Shown: piece after piece, positions 43,568 through 52,751 of the stretch
How positions within the stretch are numbered: the first letter of the stretch is position 1
Layout of the letters: the number at the start of each line of letters is the position of its first letter
DNA from: Chitinophaga polysaccharea
GTDB taxonomy: Bacteria > Bacteroidota > Bacteroidia > Chitinophagales > Chitinophagaceae
Assembly: GCF_007829335.1 (NCBI RefSeq)
Contig: NZ_VIWO01000008.1
Coordinates: 248,001 to 312,000, forward strand
Direction of reading: 5' to 3'
DNA length: 64,000 bases
Made by a program: the position numbers and the translations under genes
Notes under the pieces: generated by a model
What the model saw: the letters and a program-made list of their open reading frames with translations, nothing else
The model's database searches: none
Told to the model about the DNA's origin: nothing

Positions 43568-45622
43568 TTACTTAACAACGGGAAATGCTACGATTCTTAC
43601 CTTGGTACATCCATACGGTACCAGGCTGATGGTTTCTTCCTGCTCGTTTACACGACCTTTATAAATACCATTTCTATCTGTTACGGGTTGCGGCGCTACA
43701 TCATCCACCAGCTTCCATTCCGGGATCTTCTTCCCTGTGGCGGTAATGGTTACAGGGGCATGCTCCAGGTTCCAGACAAACTGGTCAGTTACTGATTGCA
43801 CCTGCGTTATCTTCAGGTATTGTGCGGGTGATTGAATAATTTTTTCCGGGAGACCGTAGTTCCAGTCATTTGTAGGATATACACTGAAATAATCCCCTTC
43901 CGCTTCATCATGCCCTTTTTCCCAGCGCTCTCCTAACTTTAACGCATATACGATAGGACCTCTTTCCACGGCACGTGAATTACGGCCCCAGTTGGAGGTA
44001 CGCACCTGCATGGGCAATTGCAGGATTACCTGGTCGCCGTTGCGCCAATTGCGCTGCAGGGTAATTACCTGGCCGCCTTTTTCACTACGTACTTTCTCGC
44101 CGTTAATCATCACCACCGCTTCTTCGCACCAGGCGGGGATACGCAGTTGTAAAGGAAATGCTACCGCCTGTGACATCGCCAGGTCGAAACGTACCTGTTC
44201 ATCAAAAGGGTAAGCGGTTACTTCTTTAATCGTTACGGCAGTATTTGTTTTTCCTACTTTAGCCGTTACTTCATTGGGACTGTAAGTAAGTGCGGCCAGG
44301 CCATTACCGGCGGTGCTGTACCACAGGTGGGAAGCGAATTTCGTCCAGCCCTGGTGCATATTGGCCAGGCAGCAGGTATAACCGCTTTTCATGCCCAACA
44401 CATTATTCATCTCCCGGTCAAATGGCAGGGAAAAATTAAATACGCCCCTTTTGATATTGACCTGGTTGGCCATCTGGAAATACTGCTTATTGTTGTAGTC
44501 GTCGGTGGTTTGCGTTGGCAAGGCATTAAAGGTCATTCGCTCCAGCGCCTCCATATAAAGGGGGTCGCCGGTGATACCGATAATTTCTTCCAGGGAGAAC
44601 ATAGATTCTACGATGGCGCATAGCTCAGTTCCCTGCGTAGGGGCGTTACCGTGCAGGTCTTCATCAGCAGAAAAAATACCCATGGGCAATCCGTGCAGGT
44701 ACATCAGGTCGGCGAAACCGGTGTGCAGGTCCTGCAGGTACTTCTTGTTGCCGGTACGCTGATAATCCAGCGCAGGCGCCTTGAGTCCCATCCCCACATT
44801 TACGCCGTGGCGGCGCATCCAGTGCTGGTCGTTTTGTTGGGCAGCGGCGTCTATCACCCAACTGCGACTGCCCAGCCAGTCGCTCCAGGCAAATGCCTGC
44901 GATTGCAGCAGGTTCGCCAATTCCAGCAGTTGCTTGTCTTTAGTGATCCCGTACAGCCATTGTGCGATCATTACATTCTCTGCCCCCCGGGAAGTAGCCC
45001 ATTCGGTCCATTTACCCAACGGACATTTTTTCAATGCCTGTAGCTGGTAATTAAAGTACCGCGTCATAAAAGATAAAACGCGGGTATCATTTGTCGCCGT
45101 ATAATACTGTTGTATTACTTTTAGCATCACCATCTTCGGCCACCAATCTTCGCCCTCGTCGGCGTTACTCACGTTGATGGTTACACTACCAGACCGCTCC
45201 ACATTGGTAACCGGCCCAAAATATCCGGAAGGCCGCTGGTGTTGCAAGGTCCAGTCAATATATCTTTTTACTTTCTGCTGCAGGGCTTTGTCGTCCAGCA
45301 GGTACGCCAGGGGCACGGCGCCATCAAGCCAGTAAGGCGTTTCTTCCCATCCATCGCCTTTTCCGCCCAGCCAGCCATTGTCTTGCTTTACCTTATTGTA
45401 TACCTCATCCAGGTGGCCGGTGCTGCCGTCGCGCATGATTTGCAGCTGATGCCGCAACCATCCCTGGGGCTTGATAGCGCCCAGCGGTAGCGGGCGGTAT
45501 ACAGGCGCTACAAACGACGAGGTGTCTGCACTGGTAACCGGCGGATGCGATGCATCCGCCGGTGTTATTCCCACAGAAAAAACAGAAAGAATCAATAAAC
45601 CAAACTTCTTTCGTTGTTCCAT
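43568..45622 (-). CDS. Secreted GH127-family beta-L-arabinofuranosidase
   Basis: A 684-residue enzyme of the former DUF1680 family. A signal peptide precedes YRPLPLGAIKPQGWLRHQLQ, and then GWEETPYWLDGAVPLAYLLD, a family hallmark. A Cys pair in GYTCCLANMHQGW (Cys417-Cys418) and the Cys of GTELCAIVE would form the zinc site in which one Cys acts as nucleophile, as known for GH127/GH146. It likely removes beta-L-arabinofuranose from plant glycans. It lies two bases after the GH2 gene and 73 bases before susC, within one operon. Confidence 0.92.
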   Translation of the reverse strand: MEQRKKFGLLILSVFSVGITPADASHPPVTSADTSSFVAPVYRPLPLGAIKPQGWLRHQLQIMRDGSTGHLDEVYNKVKQDNGWLGGKGDGWEETPYWLDGAVPLAYLLDDKALQQKVKRYIDWTLQHQRPSGYFGPVTNVERSGSVTINVSNADEGEDWWPKMVMLKVIQQYYTATNDTRVLSFMTRYFNYQLQALKKCPLGKWTEWATSRGAENVMIAQWLYGITKDKQLLELANLLQSQAFAWSDWLGSRSWVIDAAAQQNDQHWMRRHGVNVGMGLKAPALDYQRTGNKKYLQDLHTGFADLMYLHGLPMGIFSADEDLHGNAPTQGTELCAIVESMFSLEEIIGITGDPLYMEALERMTFNALPTQTTDDYNNKQYFQMANQVNIKRGVFNFSLPFDREMNNVLGMKSGYTCCLANMHQGWTKFASHLWYSTAGNGLAALTYSPNEVTAKVGKTNTAVTIKEVTAYPFDEQVRFDLAMSQAVAFPLQLRIPAWCEEAVVMINGEKVRSEKGGQVITLQRNWRNGDQVILQLPMQVRTSNWGRNSRAVERGPIVYALKLGERWEKGHDEAEGDYFSVYPTNDWNYGLPEKIIQSPAQYLKITQVQSVTDQFVWNLEHAPVTITATGKKIPEWKLVDDVAPQPVTDRNGIYKGRVNEQEETISLVPYGCTKVRIVAFPVVK

Positions 45623-45624
45623 TA

Positions 45625-47469
45625 TCAGGGTTTTAAGGTTACCAGTGCCGGGTTATATAATTTCTGATGTACCTGTTTCAGTTGTTCAACCGGCACCTTC
45701 TGCACTTTACGGTCGTAGGTCATTAAACCGTTGATCTCTACTTCCACATCGGTGGTCTGCGTATATACAGCGGCCGACAGTCCTTGTTTGATCAGTGTTT
45801 CCAGGCGATCGGTAAATCCACTGTAACGTTTAAACAGGTCGTTGGCATTCTTAAAGCTCTGGTAACCCCAGTTATCTTTTTGTTGCCATACGTGCCCATC
45901 TACCGGCAATCCCAGTCCCCCGAACTCACCCAGCACAATAGCGCGCTTGTCGCCATAAACAGCCGGATCCGGCATAGCTGGCTCAGGGTAATTATGCAGG
46001 TCGATGATAGGTCCTACAGGGTAGAAGTTACCACCGCTGGCAGTATTCACCAGGCGGGAAGGATCTTTCTGCATGGTCCACTGGGCAATGTCCATCGTTT
46101 TAAACTGGCCCCAGGCTTCGTTGAATGGGGTCCATACTACGATAGACGGATAGTTGTACAGGTGGTCAATAATAGCGTTCCATTCTTTCCGGTAGTAGCC
46201 TTCCGATTCGGGCGAGCGATGCTGATCGCTAGCGCGGTCGATAATACCGGGACGCGGTTCCCAGCCATTACCCAGGTCACCGCTGGGCATATCCTGCCAT
46301 ACCAGCATACCTAACTGATCGCAGTAATAATACCAGCGGGCAGGTTCTACTTTGATATGTTTACGGATCATGTTAAAGCCCATGGCTTTGGTTTGCACGA
46401 TATCGTATTTCAGGGCTTCATCTGTAGGCGCGGTATATAAGCCGTCGGGCCACCAGCCCTGGTCTAGCGGGCCAAACTGGAATACGAAGCGGTTATTCAG
46501 CAACATACGTTGAATACCATTGGCATCTTTACCGATAGAAGATTTGCGCATGGCAAAATAACTCTTCACTTCGTCTATTACTTTTCCTTTACGCGTTACC
46601 GTTAGTTTGAGATCATACAGGAAAGGTGATGCTGGTGACCACAGTTTAGGCGACGCAATTTTCAGCACGGCATTGTCGCCGTTGATCACTTGCTCGGCAA
46701 CTTTATTGGCGCCGTCGAAAGCAGCCACTGTTATTACATCCCCGGCTTTTGCATTGGCTACATTGGGTGTTACGGTAAGCGTTTGCTGATCAATATCCGG
46801 TGTTTGGCGGGTACCGGCAATATAAGTATCTGCTACAGCTTCTATCCATACCGTTTGCCAGATACCGGTTACAGGCGTATACCAGATGCCTTCTGGTTTT
46901 ACTACTTGTTTACCTCTTGGCTGCGGGCCTTCATTGGTGGGGTCCCATACCCGCACTACAATGTCTTGTTTGCCTTTTTTAACCAGGGAGGTAATATCCA
47001 GTGTAAATGGATCAAAGCCACCTTCATGCTGACCGGCTTCCTGTCCGTTCACATATACGGTAGTACGCCAGTCGGAGGCACCAAAATGCAGCAATATTTT
47101 CTTTCCCTGCATAGTGCCGGGTAAGGTAAGCGAGGTATTATACCAGAGTTCATTGTCTTTACCTACGTTGCGGCCTACACCTGACAAAGCCGATTCCACG
47201 GCGAAAGGCACCAGTATCTTTCCATCCCAGGCGGCGGGTTTTTCCTTTCCTTTTGGTTGAATGGCATAATTCCACAGGCCATTCAGGTTTTTCCAGTTGC
47301 CTCTTACCAGCTGTGGACGTGGATATTCCGGCAGAGTAGCGGCAGTTGATACCTGTTCACTCCAGGGCGTGGCAATTTTACCAGCCACCATTTTCCATTC
47401 CTGCTGAGCGTTGGCGGCGTTCCACCCCAACCCTAATGCCAGCGCAAAAAATAGGTACGTCTTTTTCAT
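45625..47469 (-). CDS. Secreted GH2-family glycoside hydrolase
   Basis: A 614-residue enzyme with a signal peptide (MKKTYLFFALALGLGWNAANA, then QQEW). The domain order is GH2: an N-terminal sugar-binding jelly roll (GRNVGKDNELWYNTSLTLPG, LLHFGASDWRTTVYVNGQEA), an immunoglobulin-like domain and a TIM barrel. The catalytic acid Glu451 (WTPFNEAWGQF) and nucleophile Glu515 (VLGEFGGLG) are in place. It lacks the long C-terminal domains of LacZ. Beta-galactosidase, glucuronidase and mannosidase activities all occur in this architecture; with GH43 and GH127 neighbours, a beta-galactosidase or arabinopyranosidase-like role is plausible. Confidence 0.92.
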   Translation of the reverse strand: MKKTYLFFALALGLGWNAANAQQEWKMVAGKIATPWSEQVSTAATLPEYPRPQLVRGNWKNLNGLWNYAIQPKGKEKPAAWDGKILVPFAVESALSGVGRNVGKDNELWYNTSLTLPGTMQGKKILLHFGASDWRTTVYVNGQEAGQHEGGFDPFTLDITSLVKKGKQDIVVRVWDPTNEGPQPRGKQVVKPEGIWYTPVTGIWQTVWIEAVADTYIAGTRQTPDIDQQTLTVTPNVANAKAGDVITVAAFDGANKVAEQVINGDNAVLKIASPKLWSPASPFLYDLKLTVTRKGKVIDEVKSYFAMRKSSIGKDANGIQRMLLNNRFVFQFGPLDQGWWPDGLYTAPTDEALKYDIVQTKAMGFNMIRKHIKVEPARWYYYCDQLGMLVWQDMPSGDLGNGWEPRPGIIDRASDQHRSPESEGYYRKEWNAIIDHLYNYPSIVVWTPFNEAWGQFKTMDIAQWTMQKDPSRLVNTASGGNFYPVGPIIDLHNYPEPAMPDPAVYGDKRAIVLGEFGGLGLPVDGHVWQQKDNWGYQSFKNANDLFKRYSGFTDRLETLIKQGLSAAVYTQTTDVEVEINGLMTYDRKVQKVPVEQLKQVHQKLYNPALVTLKP

Positions 47470-47488
47470 ATGTATACTTATCGTGATT

Positions 47489-48511
47489 TTATTCTCCGGA
47501 AGGTCTTTTTACAGGTGTATTTATTTTCACGGGCTCTCCAAAATCCGGGCGTCCATCGGGTCGCCAGGTAATCTGCTGTATACGCGGATTACGTGCGCCT
47601 CCGCAGCCTTGTCCTGCTTTTGAATTGGCATGATAAATAATCCAGTCTTCGCGCCCGTCTACTGATTTAAAAAAACCATTATGCCCTGGTGCGAACGCGC
47701 CATTTTCCGGTTTGCTTTTCAGCACGGGTTCAGGCGATTTGGTCCAATTGCCGGGTTGTAAAGGATCTGCATTTTTTTTCAGGGTCATGATACCCAGCGT
47801 ATAATTTTCTGTCCAGCATCCGCAGGCAGAAAATACCAGGAATACATCCCCCTGGTTATTCTTTAGTATTTCCGGGCCTTCATTCACCCCGTTTTGCTCC
47901 CAGGCATACCGGGGAGCCGCTATTTCCACCCGCGGTGATGCCAGGGTCCAGGGGGTTGACATCCGGGCGATATAGAGGCGCTGTACATTATCTTTACCAT
48001 TATGTCCGCTCCAGATAAAATAACGCTGGCGCCGATACGTAAACACCGTTCCGTCTATCGCAAAATAGTCGGCGGCAGTATCTTTTATTTGTCCCCGGTC
48101 AGTCCAGGTGCCAGCAGTAGGATCTTCCGCCGTATTCTCCAATACAAAGGTGTGCTGGGGATGGATACTGTCTGAAGATCCTGCAGTATAATATAAATAC
48201 CATTTATTGTCGAGCCAGTGCAGTTCCGGCGCCCATACATCCCGCACATTCGGCCCTTTGCGGGGCGGCGTCCATACGACCACTTCCGGGGCTTTGCCCA
48301 GTTCAGACATCCGCGCGGTTTTACGGATCACCAGGTTATGCCCGGTGGTATGCAGGTAATAGTAATATCCCTTATGTTGTATCACCCAGGGATCGGGACC
48401 ACTACCCAACAGTGGGTTGGTGAATTCCCCGGTGGTATCAGCTGCGGCAGCCCTGCAAACACCGGCGATCATTAATAAACATAGCAGGGAAAGTAGCTGG
48501 CATACTCTCAT
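47489..48511 (-). CDS. Secreted GH43-family arabinanase/arabinofuranosidase
   Basis: A 340-residue five-bladed beta-propeller hydrolase with a signal peptide. The inverting catalytic triad is visible: Asp40 (LGSGPDPWVI, base), Asp153 (YFAIDGTVF, pKa modulator) and Glu211 (VNEGPEIL, acid). The terminal blade has YHANSKAGQGCGGARNPRIQ. The ATG at 48511 gives a normal signal peptide; a TTG at 48529 adds six residues. It is the first gene of the SusCD operon and is divergent from its regulator. Arabinose side-chain removal is the likely role. Confidence 0.92.
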   Translation of the reverse strand: MRVCQLLSLLCLLMIAGVCRAAAADTTGEFTNPLLGSGPDPWVIQHKGYYYYLHTTGHNLVIRKTARMSELGKAPEVVVWTPPRKGPNVRDVWAPELHWLDNKWYLYYTAGSSDSIHPQHTFVLENTAEDPTAGTWTDRGQIKDTAADYFAIDGTVFTYRRQRYFIWSGHNGKDNVQRLYIARMSTPWTLASPRVEIAAPRYAWEQNGVNEGPEILKNNQGDVFLVFSACGCWTENYTLGIMTLKKNADPLQPGNWTKSPEPVLKSKPENGAFAPGHNGFFKSVDGREDWIIYHANSKAGQGCGGARNPRIQQITWRPDGRPDFGEPVKINTPVKRPSGE

Positions 48512-48694
48512 AACATGGACATTTAGCAACTGCGTTATTTAAGTGTAAAAATCACGCTTAAACACTTCCTCAAAGAAAGCATTTCCCTGGTTTTTCCGGG
48601 CGTCTGTTTATCTCAATTTTTATCTCTTTTGTATCATTTTAGCTTTTAACGGAAAAAACTATAGTTTTAAGCCTCACCAGTTACTTAAATATAC

Positions 48695-51600
48695 ATGCCT
48701 AAAGGCTATCGCTATATCTTTTTCCTGCTGTTGCTGGCGGTCATCAAAACATACGGACAGGCCGAAAGCTTTGTGCATTACCAGGTGGAAAACGGCCTGT
48801 CGCATAATGCCGTGATCTGTACATTACAAGATAAGCAAGGCTTTATGTGGTTTGGCACCATGTACGGGCTCAACCGCTTCGATGGCTATACGTTCCGTGT
48901 ATTCCAACGTACTGAAAAGCCCGGGGGACTGGGCGCCAACTTCATCCTCAGCCTTTTTGAAGACGATAACGGGCTGTTGTATGTAGGCTCCGACCGGGGC
49001 GTATTTGTATATAATCCTCGTACCGAACAATTCCGGGAACTGGATAAAAGAACGAATGGTGATATACATGCCATCACAAAAGACAAACAGGGAAACATAT
49101 GGATTACCTCTTCGGGGCGCCTTTTCCGCTATTGGCCGGCCACCGATAGTTTATATGCTATACCAACGCCGCTTAATATTTCTTCCATCTGCATTAACAG
49201 CGATAACCAGTTATGGGTAAGCAGTATCGATGGTAAGGTAGCCGTTTATGAACCGGCTAAAAAAAACTTCAACACCTTCGATGTATTTTCCCACTCCCCT
49301 GCGGTAAACAGCAACTGGATTTCCAAGATTGCCGCCATCGGGAAAGATTCCCTGTGGATCTGTACCACTACCCAGGGCATGAAACTATTTGACACCCGCA
49401 CGCATACTTACCAGGACTTCTTCATTATTTCTCCCGAAAAAACAGAAATATATGCCAGGGACATCATTTGCCGCCAGCCCGGTGAATATTGGGTAGCTAC
49501 CGAATCTGGCATTTATGTTTATCATCTCCCTGGTAATAAAGTAGTGAACCTGAGAAAGCGATACAATGATCCTTACTCTGTATCAGACAACGCCGTGTAT
49601 AGTTTGTGCAAAGATAAAGAAGGCGGTATATGGGCGGGTACTTACTTTGGCGGGGTTAACTACTTCCCGCATCAATATACTTCCTTCGAAAAATTCTTTC
49701 CCAAAACCGGTGAAGCGTCGCTCGGAGGCAATGCCGTCAGGGAAATTCATAACGATCAATATGGCCATCTGTGGATAGGTACCGAAGATGGAGGGCTCAA
49801 TAAATTTACACCGGCTACCGGCGATTTTGTAAATATTAAACCCGTGCCGCCTCCTGCGGTGGGCTTATCACATACCAACATCCACGGCTTACTGGTTACG
49901 GGCGACTCCCTCTGGATAGGCACTTTCGAACATGGACTGGATATTATGGATATCCGCAGCGGGAAATTTATCCGGCATTATGCTGCTGGTCCCGGTCCCC
50001 ACCAGTTGCACAGTAACTTCATTCATTCCATGTTGCAAACCCGCGATGGGCAAATACTCATTGCCACCACGCGCGGGCTATACCAGTATAACCGCCAGCG
50101 TGACGATATAGACCCCGTGCCCGAAGTACCCGATTATATGTTTTATGTATCCATCTTTGAAGATCATGCCGGCACCATCTGGCTGGGCACGGTGAGAGAT
50201 GGATTATATTATTACAACCGGCATACCGGCAAAAAAGGTCTTTACCTGCATGATCCGGCTAATAGCCGGAGTTTGAGCAATAACCGTGTAAACCGGATTT
50301 TTGAAGACAGCCAGCATCGGCTATGGCTGGCTACAGACGATGGCCTCGATCTCTTCCATCCCGAAAGCGGGCAGTTTACCACCTACTCCACGCGTCATGG
50401 ATTTCTCAGTAACATGATTTTTGGTATGCTGGAAGATAAGAGCGGGCATCTGTGGGTAACCACCTCAAAAGGACTCGCTTGTTTTTCTCCTAAAACCGCA
50501 AGTGCAGTGGTATTTACACAAGCTAACGGACTATTGAACGACCAGTTTAACTACAACTCTGCCTACCAGGATAGTAGCGGTAATATGTACTTTGGCAGTG
50601 TAAAAGGCATGATCCGTTTTAATCCTGATCACTTTCTGCGCAACAATTTCCAGGCACCGGTATATATTACCGGCTTCCAGGTGTATAACAAAGAAGCACA
50701 GGTAGGCGATGTGTTAAAAAAATCGATTGCCTATACCGATACCATCGTATTGTCGCACGACCAATCATCGTTTAGCATTGACTTTGCAGCACTCAGCTAT
50801 ACTTCTCCTGAAATGACGGCTTACGCCTATAAGATGGAGGGACTGGATAAAGACTGGACCTTGCTGGCAACCAACCGCAAAGCGTATTTTACACGATTGG
50901 CGCCGGGTAATTACCATTTCATGGTAAAAGCAGCCAACAGTAGCGGCAATTGGAGCGTATCGCCGCGGATATTGTTTATAAAAATACTCCCCCCCTTTTG
51001 GGCCAGCTACTGGGCTTACGCCGCCTACCTGTTATTATTGGGCGCTATGATATACGCTATGATATCCTGGTACCATCAGCGGGCGTTGCAAAAGCAAAAG
51101 CGGCAGATGGAGTTGCTGGAACATGAAAAAGAGAAGGAAATATACCAGGCAAAAATAGAATTCTTTACCCACCTGGCCCATGAAATACGTACGCCACTCA
51201 CCCTTATCAAAGGCCCTATGGAAAAGGTGATCCGTAAGTCGGAAGAGGTACCGCCCATCCAGAAAAATCTGCGGATTATGGAGCGAAATACCGACCGGCT
51301 ACTGGAGCTCACCAACCAGTTGCTGGATTTCCGCAAAACAGAGATCAATGGTTTTAGTCTCAGTTTTGTACATACCAACATTTCTGAACTGCTGAAAGAA
51401 AACCACCTGCGTTTTACCCCGGCGGCGGAGCAAAAAAATATTCGTTTTAAAATAGAATTATCATCGCTCCACTTCTTTGCTTATGTAGATGCAGCCGCAT
51501 TACAAAAAATACTGGACAACCTGGTGAACAACGCCATCAAATATGCGGCTACCCGCGCATCCTTACACCTGTTGCCAGTAAGCCCAACAGATACTACCTT

Positions 51601-51862
51601 TACCATTCTGGTAAAGAATGATGGGTATATTATTCCTCCGGAGATGAGAGAAAAAATATTCGAGCCGTTTTTCCGGGCTAAGGCCACGGAGGCGCAATCC
51701 GGCACCGGGCTTGGGTTATCATTATCAAAGTCGCTCACCCTGCTCCATAAAGGCAGCCTGGAGCTGCTGCCCACAGAAGCGGGACTCAACATTTTTTCCC
51801 TTACCTTACCTATTCACCAGGAGATAGAATTTAATTTGAGTACATGGAAAACAAACCGTTAA
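48695..51862 (+). CDS. Hybrid-type sensor histidine kinase of the polysaccharide locus, receiver and HTH in a separate gene
   Basis: A 1055-residue membrane sensor. A signal sequence is followed by two seven-bladed propellers built of Reg_prop repeats (for example GFMWFGTMYGLNRFDGYTF, GHLWIGTEDGGLNKFTPATG), a Y_Y_Y domain (KMEGLDKDWTLLATNRKAYF), one membrane helix (YWAYAAYLLLLGAMIYAMIS), a HisKA domain with His829 (HLAHEIRTPLTLIKG), and a HATPase domain (LVNNAIKYA, GTGLGLSLSKS). It would bind an oligosaccharide in the periplasm. Classical HTCS proteins continue into a receiver and AraC HTH; here the protein stops and those domains are encoded by the overlapping next gene. Confidence 0.93.
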   Translation: MPKGYRYIFFLLLLAVIKTYGQAESFVHYQVENGLSHNAVICTLQDKQGFMWFGTMYGLNRFDGYTFRVFQRTEKPGGLGANFILSLFEDDNGLLYVGSDRGVFVYNPRTEQFRELDKRTNGDIHAITKDKQGNIWITSSGRLFRYWPATDSLYAIPTPLNISSICINSDNQLWVSSIDGKVAVYEPAKKNFNTFDVFSHSPAVNSNWISKIAAIGKDSLWICTTTQGMKLFDTRTHTYQDFFIISPEKTEIYARDIICRQPGEYWVATESGIYVYHLPGNKVVNLRKRYNDPYSVSDNAVYSLCKDKEGGIWAGTYFGGVNYFPHQYTSFEKFFPKTGEASLGGNAVREIHNDQYGHLWIGTEDGGLNKFTPATGDFVNIKPVPPPAVGLSHTNIHGLLVTGDSLWIGTFEHGLDIMDIRSGKFIRHYAAGPGPHQLHSNFIHSMLQTRDGQILIATTRGLYQYNRQRDDIDPVPEVPDYMFYVSIFEDHAGTIWLGTVRDGLYYYNRHTGKKGLYLHDPANSRSLSNNRVNRIFEDSQHRLWLATDDGLDLFHPESGQFTTYSTRHGFLSNMIFGMLEDKSGHLWVTTSKGLACFSPKTASAVVFTQANGLLNDQFNYNSAYQDSSGNMYFGSVKGMIRFNPDHFLRNNFQAPVYITGFQVYNKEAQVGDVLKKSIAYTDTIVLSHDQSSFSIDFAALSYTSPEMTAYAYKMEGLDKDWTLLATNRKAYFTRLAPGNYHFMVKAANSSGNWSVSPRILFIKILPPFWASYWAYAAYLLLLGAMIYAMISWYHQRALQKQKRQMELLEHEKEKEIYQAKIEFFTHLAHEIRTPLTLIKGPMEKVIRKSEEVPPIQKNLRIMERNTDRLLELTNQLLDFRKTEINGFSLSFVHTNISELLKENHLRFTPAAEQKNIRFKIELSSLHFFAYVDAAALQKILDNLVNNAIKYAATRASLHLLPVSPTDTTFTILVKNDGYIIPPEMREKIFEPFFRAKATEAQSGTGLGLSLSKSLTLLHKGSLELLPTEAGLNIFSLTLPIHQEIEFNLSTWKTNR

Positions 51863-52623
51863 TATTACTGGTTGACGATAATGAAGAAATACTGTCCTTC
51901 ATTGCCGATGACCTGGAAGATAAATATAAAATAGCCACGGCCCTGAACGGTGCCGCTGCCCTGGAACTATTACAGGAGCAACCGGTACAGCTGGTGATCA
52001 GCGATGTAATGATGCCGGTAATAGATGGTTTTGAATTGTGCCGTATTATTAAATCGCGGGTAGAGTCGAGCCATATCCCCGTGATACTGCTCACCGCCCG
52101 CAACACCATGCAGTCAAAGATAGAAGGACTGGAGCTGGGCGCCGATGCGTATATTGAAAAACCTTTTTCACCGGAATTTCTACAGGCACAAATAGCCAGT
52201 TTGCTGAGCAACCGGCATAAAATAAAAGCCTACTATGCCAGCACGCCACTGGTACACCTGAGAAGCATGGCGTACAACAACGCCGACGAGCAATTCCTGG
52301 AGAAGCTGAACGACCAGATTAATCAACATCTCACCGATAGCCACCTCGATGTGGAACAACTGGCCGACCTGATGAATATGAGCCGCCCTACCTTTTATCG
52401 AAAAATAAAAGCTATTTCAGATCTCACCCCGCATGAGCTGATTAATATTGCGAGGCTCAAAAAGGCGGCGTCATTATTATCTACCGGCGCCTATAAAATC
52501 AACGAAGTAGCGGAGCTGTGCGGCTTTGCATCGGTGACAAATTTTGGTAAGAATTTTCAAAAACAATTCGGGATACTACCTTCCCGCTATGTAGCACAAA
52601 TACTATCAGAAAAAGGACAGTAG
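51844..52623 (+). CDS. Response regulator with receiver and AraC-type HTH
   Basis: A 259-residue transcription factor. The receiver (about 1-120) has acidic Asp11/Asp12, the phospho-acceptor Asp54 (VISDVMMPVIDGFE), and Lys in IEKPF. The AraC HTH (about 165-255) has LADLMNMSRPTFYRKIKAIS and INEVAELCGFASVTNFGKNF. It begins 19 bases before the kinase stop codon, in the -1 frame, so translation is probably coupled. The two proteins have exactly the domain order of one HTCS, suggesting a recent or stable fission. It would activate the divergent GH43-to-DUF3823 operon. Confidence 0.93.
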   Translation: MENKPLILLVDDNEEILSFIADDLEDKYKIATALNGAAALELLQEQPVQLVISDVMMPVIDGFELCRIIKSRVESSHIPVILLTARNTMQSKIEGLELGADAYIEKPFSPEFLQAQIASLLSNRHKIKAYYASTPLVHLRSMAYNNADEQFLEKLNDQINQHLTDSHLDVEQLADLMNMSRPTFYRKIKAISDLTPHELINIARLKKAASLLSTGAYKINEVAELCGFASVTNFGKNFQKQFGILPSRYVAQILSEKGQ

Positions 52624-52626
52624 CGA

Positions 52627-52657
52627 AATTTTTTCGCGAAAAAATTCAGTACTTTTG
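52627..52657 (+). promoter_or_regulatory. Palindromic operator and promoter of the toxin-antitoxin operon
   Basis: A perfect 20-bp palindrome (AATTTTTTCGCGAAAAAATT, 52627-52646) lies just upstream of an exact -7 element, TACTTTTG (52650-52657). The palindrome covers the region where the -33 contacts would be, so a protein bound there would block transcription. Autoregulation by the antitoxin is the natural reading. The palindrome might also act as a terminator for the response regulator, whose stop is three bases before it. Confidence 0.55.
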
Positions 52658-52751
52658 CTGAAAGCTGCATCTGTAAACCTATTGCAGCGATTTCCATTCC
52701 CATAAAATCAAATTGTTACCTGATTTATCAACAGTTAACCTTTCGATTTTT

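Noticed and set aside
51820..51870. Programmed -1 ribosomal frameshift joining the kinase and response regulator
   Set aside because: The overlap lacks an X-XXY-YYZ slippery heptamer in the right phase, and the downstream gene has its own ATG.
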